Below are positions 63,397-64,000 of a DNA stretch of 64,000 bases, in pieces. Each line of letters begins with the position of its first letter. Within the stretch, counting starts at the first letter, position 1. A model generated the notes under the pieces. That model was not told the origin of the DNA and did not search any database. It saw only the letters and a list, made by a program, of their open reading frames with translations. Location: NCBI RefSeq assembly GCF_944324615.1, contig NZ_CALUWY010000002.1:1-64000 (forward strand), given 5' to 3'. The stretch is from an uncultured Mailhella sp. Its GTDB lineage: Bacteria > Desulfobacterota > Desulfovibrionia > Desulfovibrionales > Desulfovibrionaceae. The position numbers were made by a program, and so were the translations under genes.

Positions 63397-64000
63397 ACGC
63401 CCCCCACAGGAACAGCACCCGTCAGCTCAGGATAGGCGATGTCGTCATCGGCGGCGGCGCCCCCGTGGTCGTGCAGAGCATGACCAATACCGATACGCGA
63501 AATGTTGCCGCCACGCTGGAGCAGATTTCCCGTCTCCATGCCGCGGGCTGTGAAATCGTGCGCCTCGCCGTGCCCGACGAAAAGGCCGCAGCGGCGCTAA
63601 AAAGCATAGCCGCATCCTCTCCCGTGCCCCTTGTGGCCGACATCCACTTCGACTACCGCCTGGCCATCGCCGCCCTCGACGCAGGGCTCCGGGGCCTTCG
63701 CATCAACCCCGGCAACATCGGGGGGGAAAAGCCGGTGGACAATCTGGCCGCCGCGGCCAGAGCCTGCGGGGCCGTCATCCGCGTGGGCGTGAACAGCGGC
63801 TCCGTGGAAAAGGAACTTCTGGAGTGTTACGGCGGTCCCACGCCCGAGGCTCTGGTGGAAAGCGCCCTTTCCCATGTGCACATGCTGGAAAAACGCGGCT
63901 TCTACGACATCAAGGTTTCGCTCAAGTCCTCCTCCGTGGCCGACACCATAGCCGCCTACAGGCTCATGGCCTCCCGCGCGGATTACCCCCTGCACCTCGG
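63393..64000 (+). CDS. ispG: 4-Hydroxy-3-methylbut-2-enyl diphosphate synthase, 3' end cut by the window
   Basis: First 202 codons visible. MEP-pathway Fe-S enzyme. N-terminal signature VVVQSMTNTDTRN (about residues 26-38), then PLVADIHFDYRLA, GLRINPGNIG and RVGVNSGSVEKEL of the TIM barrel. The Fe-S domain lies beyond the window. AAGGAG lies seven bases before the ATG; translation is coupled to the rarD-like gene. Confidence 0.96.
   Translation, partial: MNAPHRNSTRQLRIGDVVIGGGAPVVVQSMTNTDTRNVAATLEQISRLHAAGCEIVRLAVPDEKAAAALKSIAASSPVPLVADIHFDYRLAIAALDAGLRGLRINPGNIGGEKPVDNLAAAARACGAVIRVGVNSGSVEKELLECYGGPTPEALVESALSHVHMLEKRGFYDIKVSLKSSSVADTIAAYRLMASRADYPLHL

Overview
The window is a GC-rich piece of chromosome from a Desulfovibrionaceae-type sulfite-reducing bacterium. 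It opens inside the dissimilatory sulfite reductase operon (dsrA, then dsrB fused to dsrD), followed by a CbiA-type amidotransferase. A dsrB-dsrD fusion is documented for the gut sulfite reducer Bilophila wadsworthia, so a Bilophila-like organism is the best guess; the genus is inferred, not proven. A CX3Y-type CcmE, an Ade/DapA/DapF/ArgJ anabolic set and TRAP and DASS organic-acid transporters fit an anaerobic host-associated lifestyle.

Layout. 1-4.5 kb: dsrA (5' end outside the window), dsrBD, cbiA. 4.7-7.9 kb (minus): lipoprotein plus an amino-acid ABC importer (two permeases and a binding protein, no ATPase in view). 8-10.7 kb: nth, a PfkB kinase, a small secreted protein. 10.86-13 kb: strong promoter, 17-codon Phe/Trp-rich leader peptide, attenuator-like terminator, then lpdD-like and ubiD genes. 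13.1-16.2 kb (minus): adenine deaminase and an MFS carrier. 16.7-23.2 kb (minus): lpxC, prmC, rnhA, an LTA-synthase-like sulfatase-fold enzyme, a two-CXXC mini-protein, recR, lepB. 23.4-34.7 kb (plus): argJ, DUF503, DHH phosphoesterase, dapF, dapA, a small conserved protein, tRNA-Leu(UAG), tig-clpP-clpX-lon.

34.7-40.6 kb is the main accessory segment, set between lon and copA and more AT-rich than its flanks. It encodes an Fe-S/FAD oxidoreductase, a fumarate-reductase-family flavoprotein, a DASS anion transporter broken by two compensating homopolymer indels, and a very AT-rich Crp/Fnr-like regulator. It looks like a self-contained uptake-and-reduce module for an unknown organic acid.

40.7-44.1 kb: copper efflux (copA, copZ) divergent from an HxlR-type regulator with a Cys/His-rich N-terminus and overlapping promoters. 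44.2-50.5 kb: a CNNM-type membrane protein, then cytochrome c maturation ccmE-F-A-B-C-D plus a TPR protein, with a Crp-type palindrome before ccmE. 50.5-52.9 kb: mnmE and a DEDD exonuclease. 53-57.9 kb: a second Crp-like regulator, an amidohydrolase-fold protein without the usual metal ligands, a complete TRAP transporter and a TIGR04076-like protein. 58.1-64 kb: mutL, an RRM protein, a glycine-zipper lipoprotein, a SLOG-like protein, rarD and the 5' part of ispG.

No rRNA, CRISPR array, prophage or intact insertion sequence was seen. Many intergenic regions contain clear rho-independent terminators, several of them bidirectional between convergent genes.
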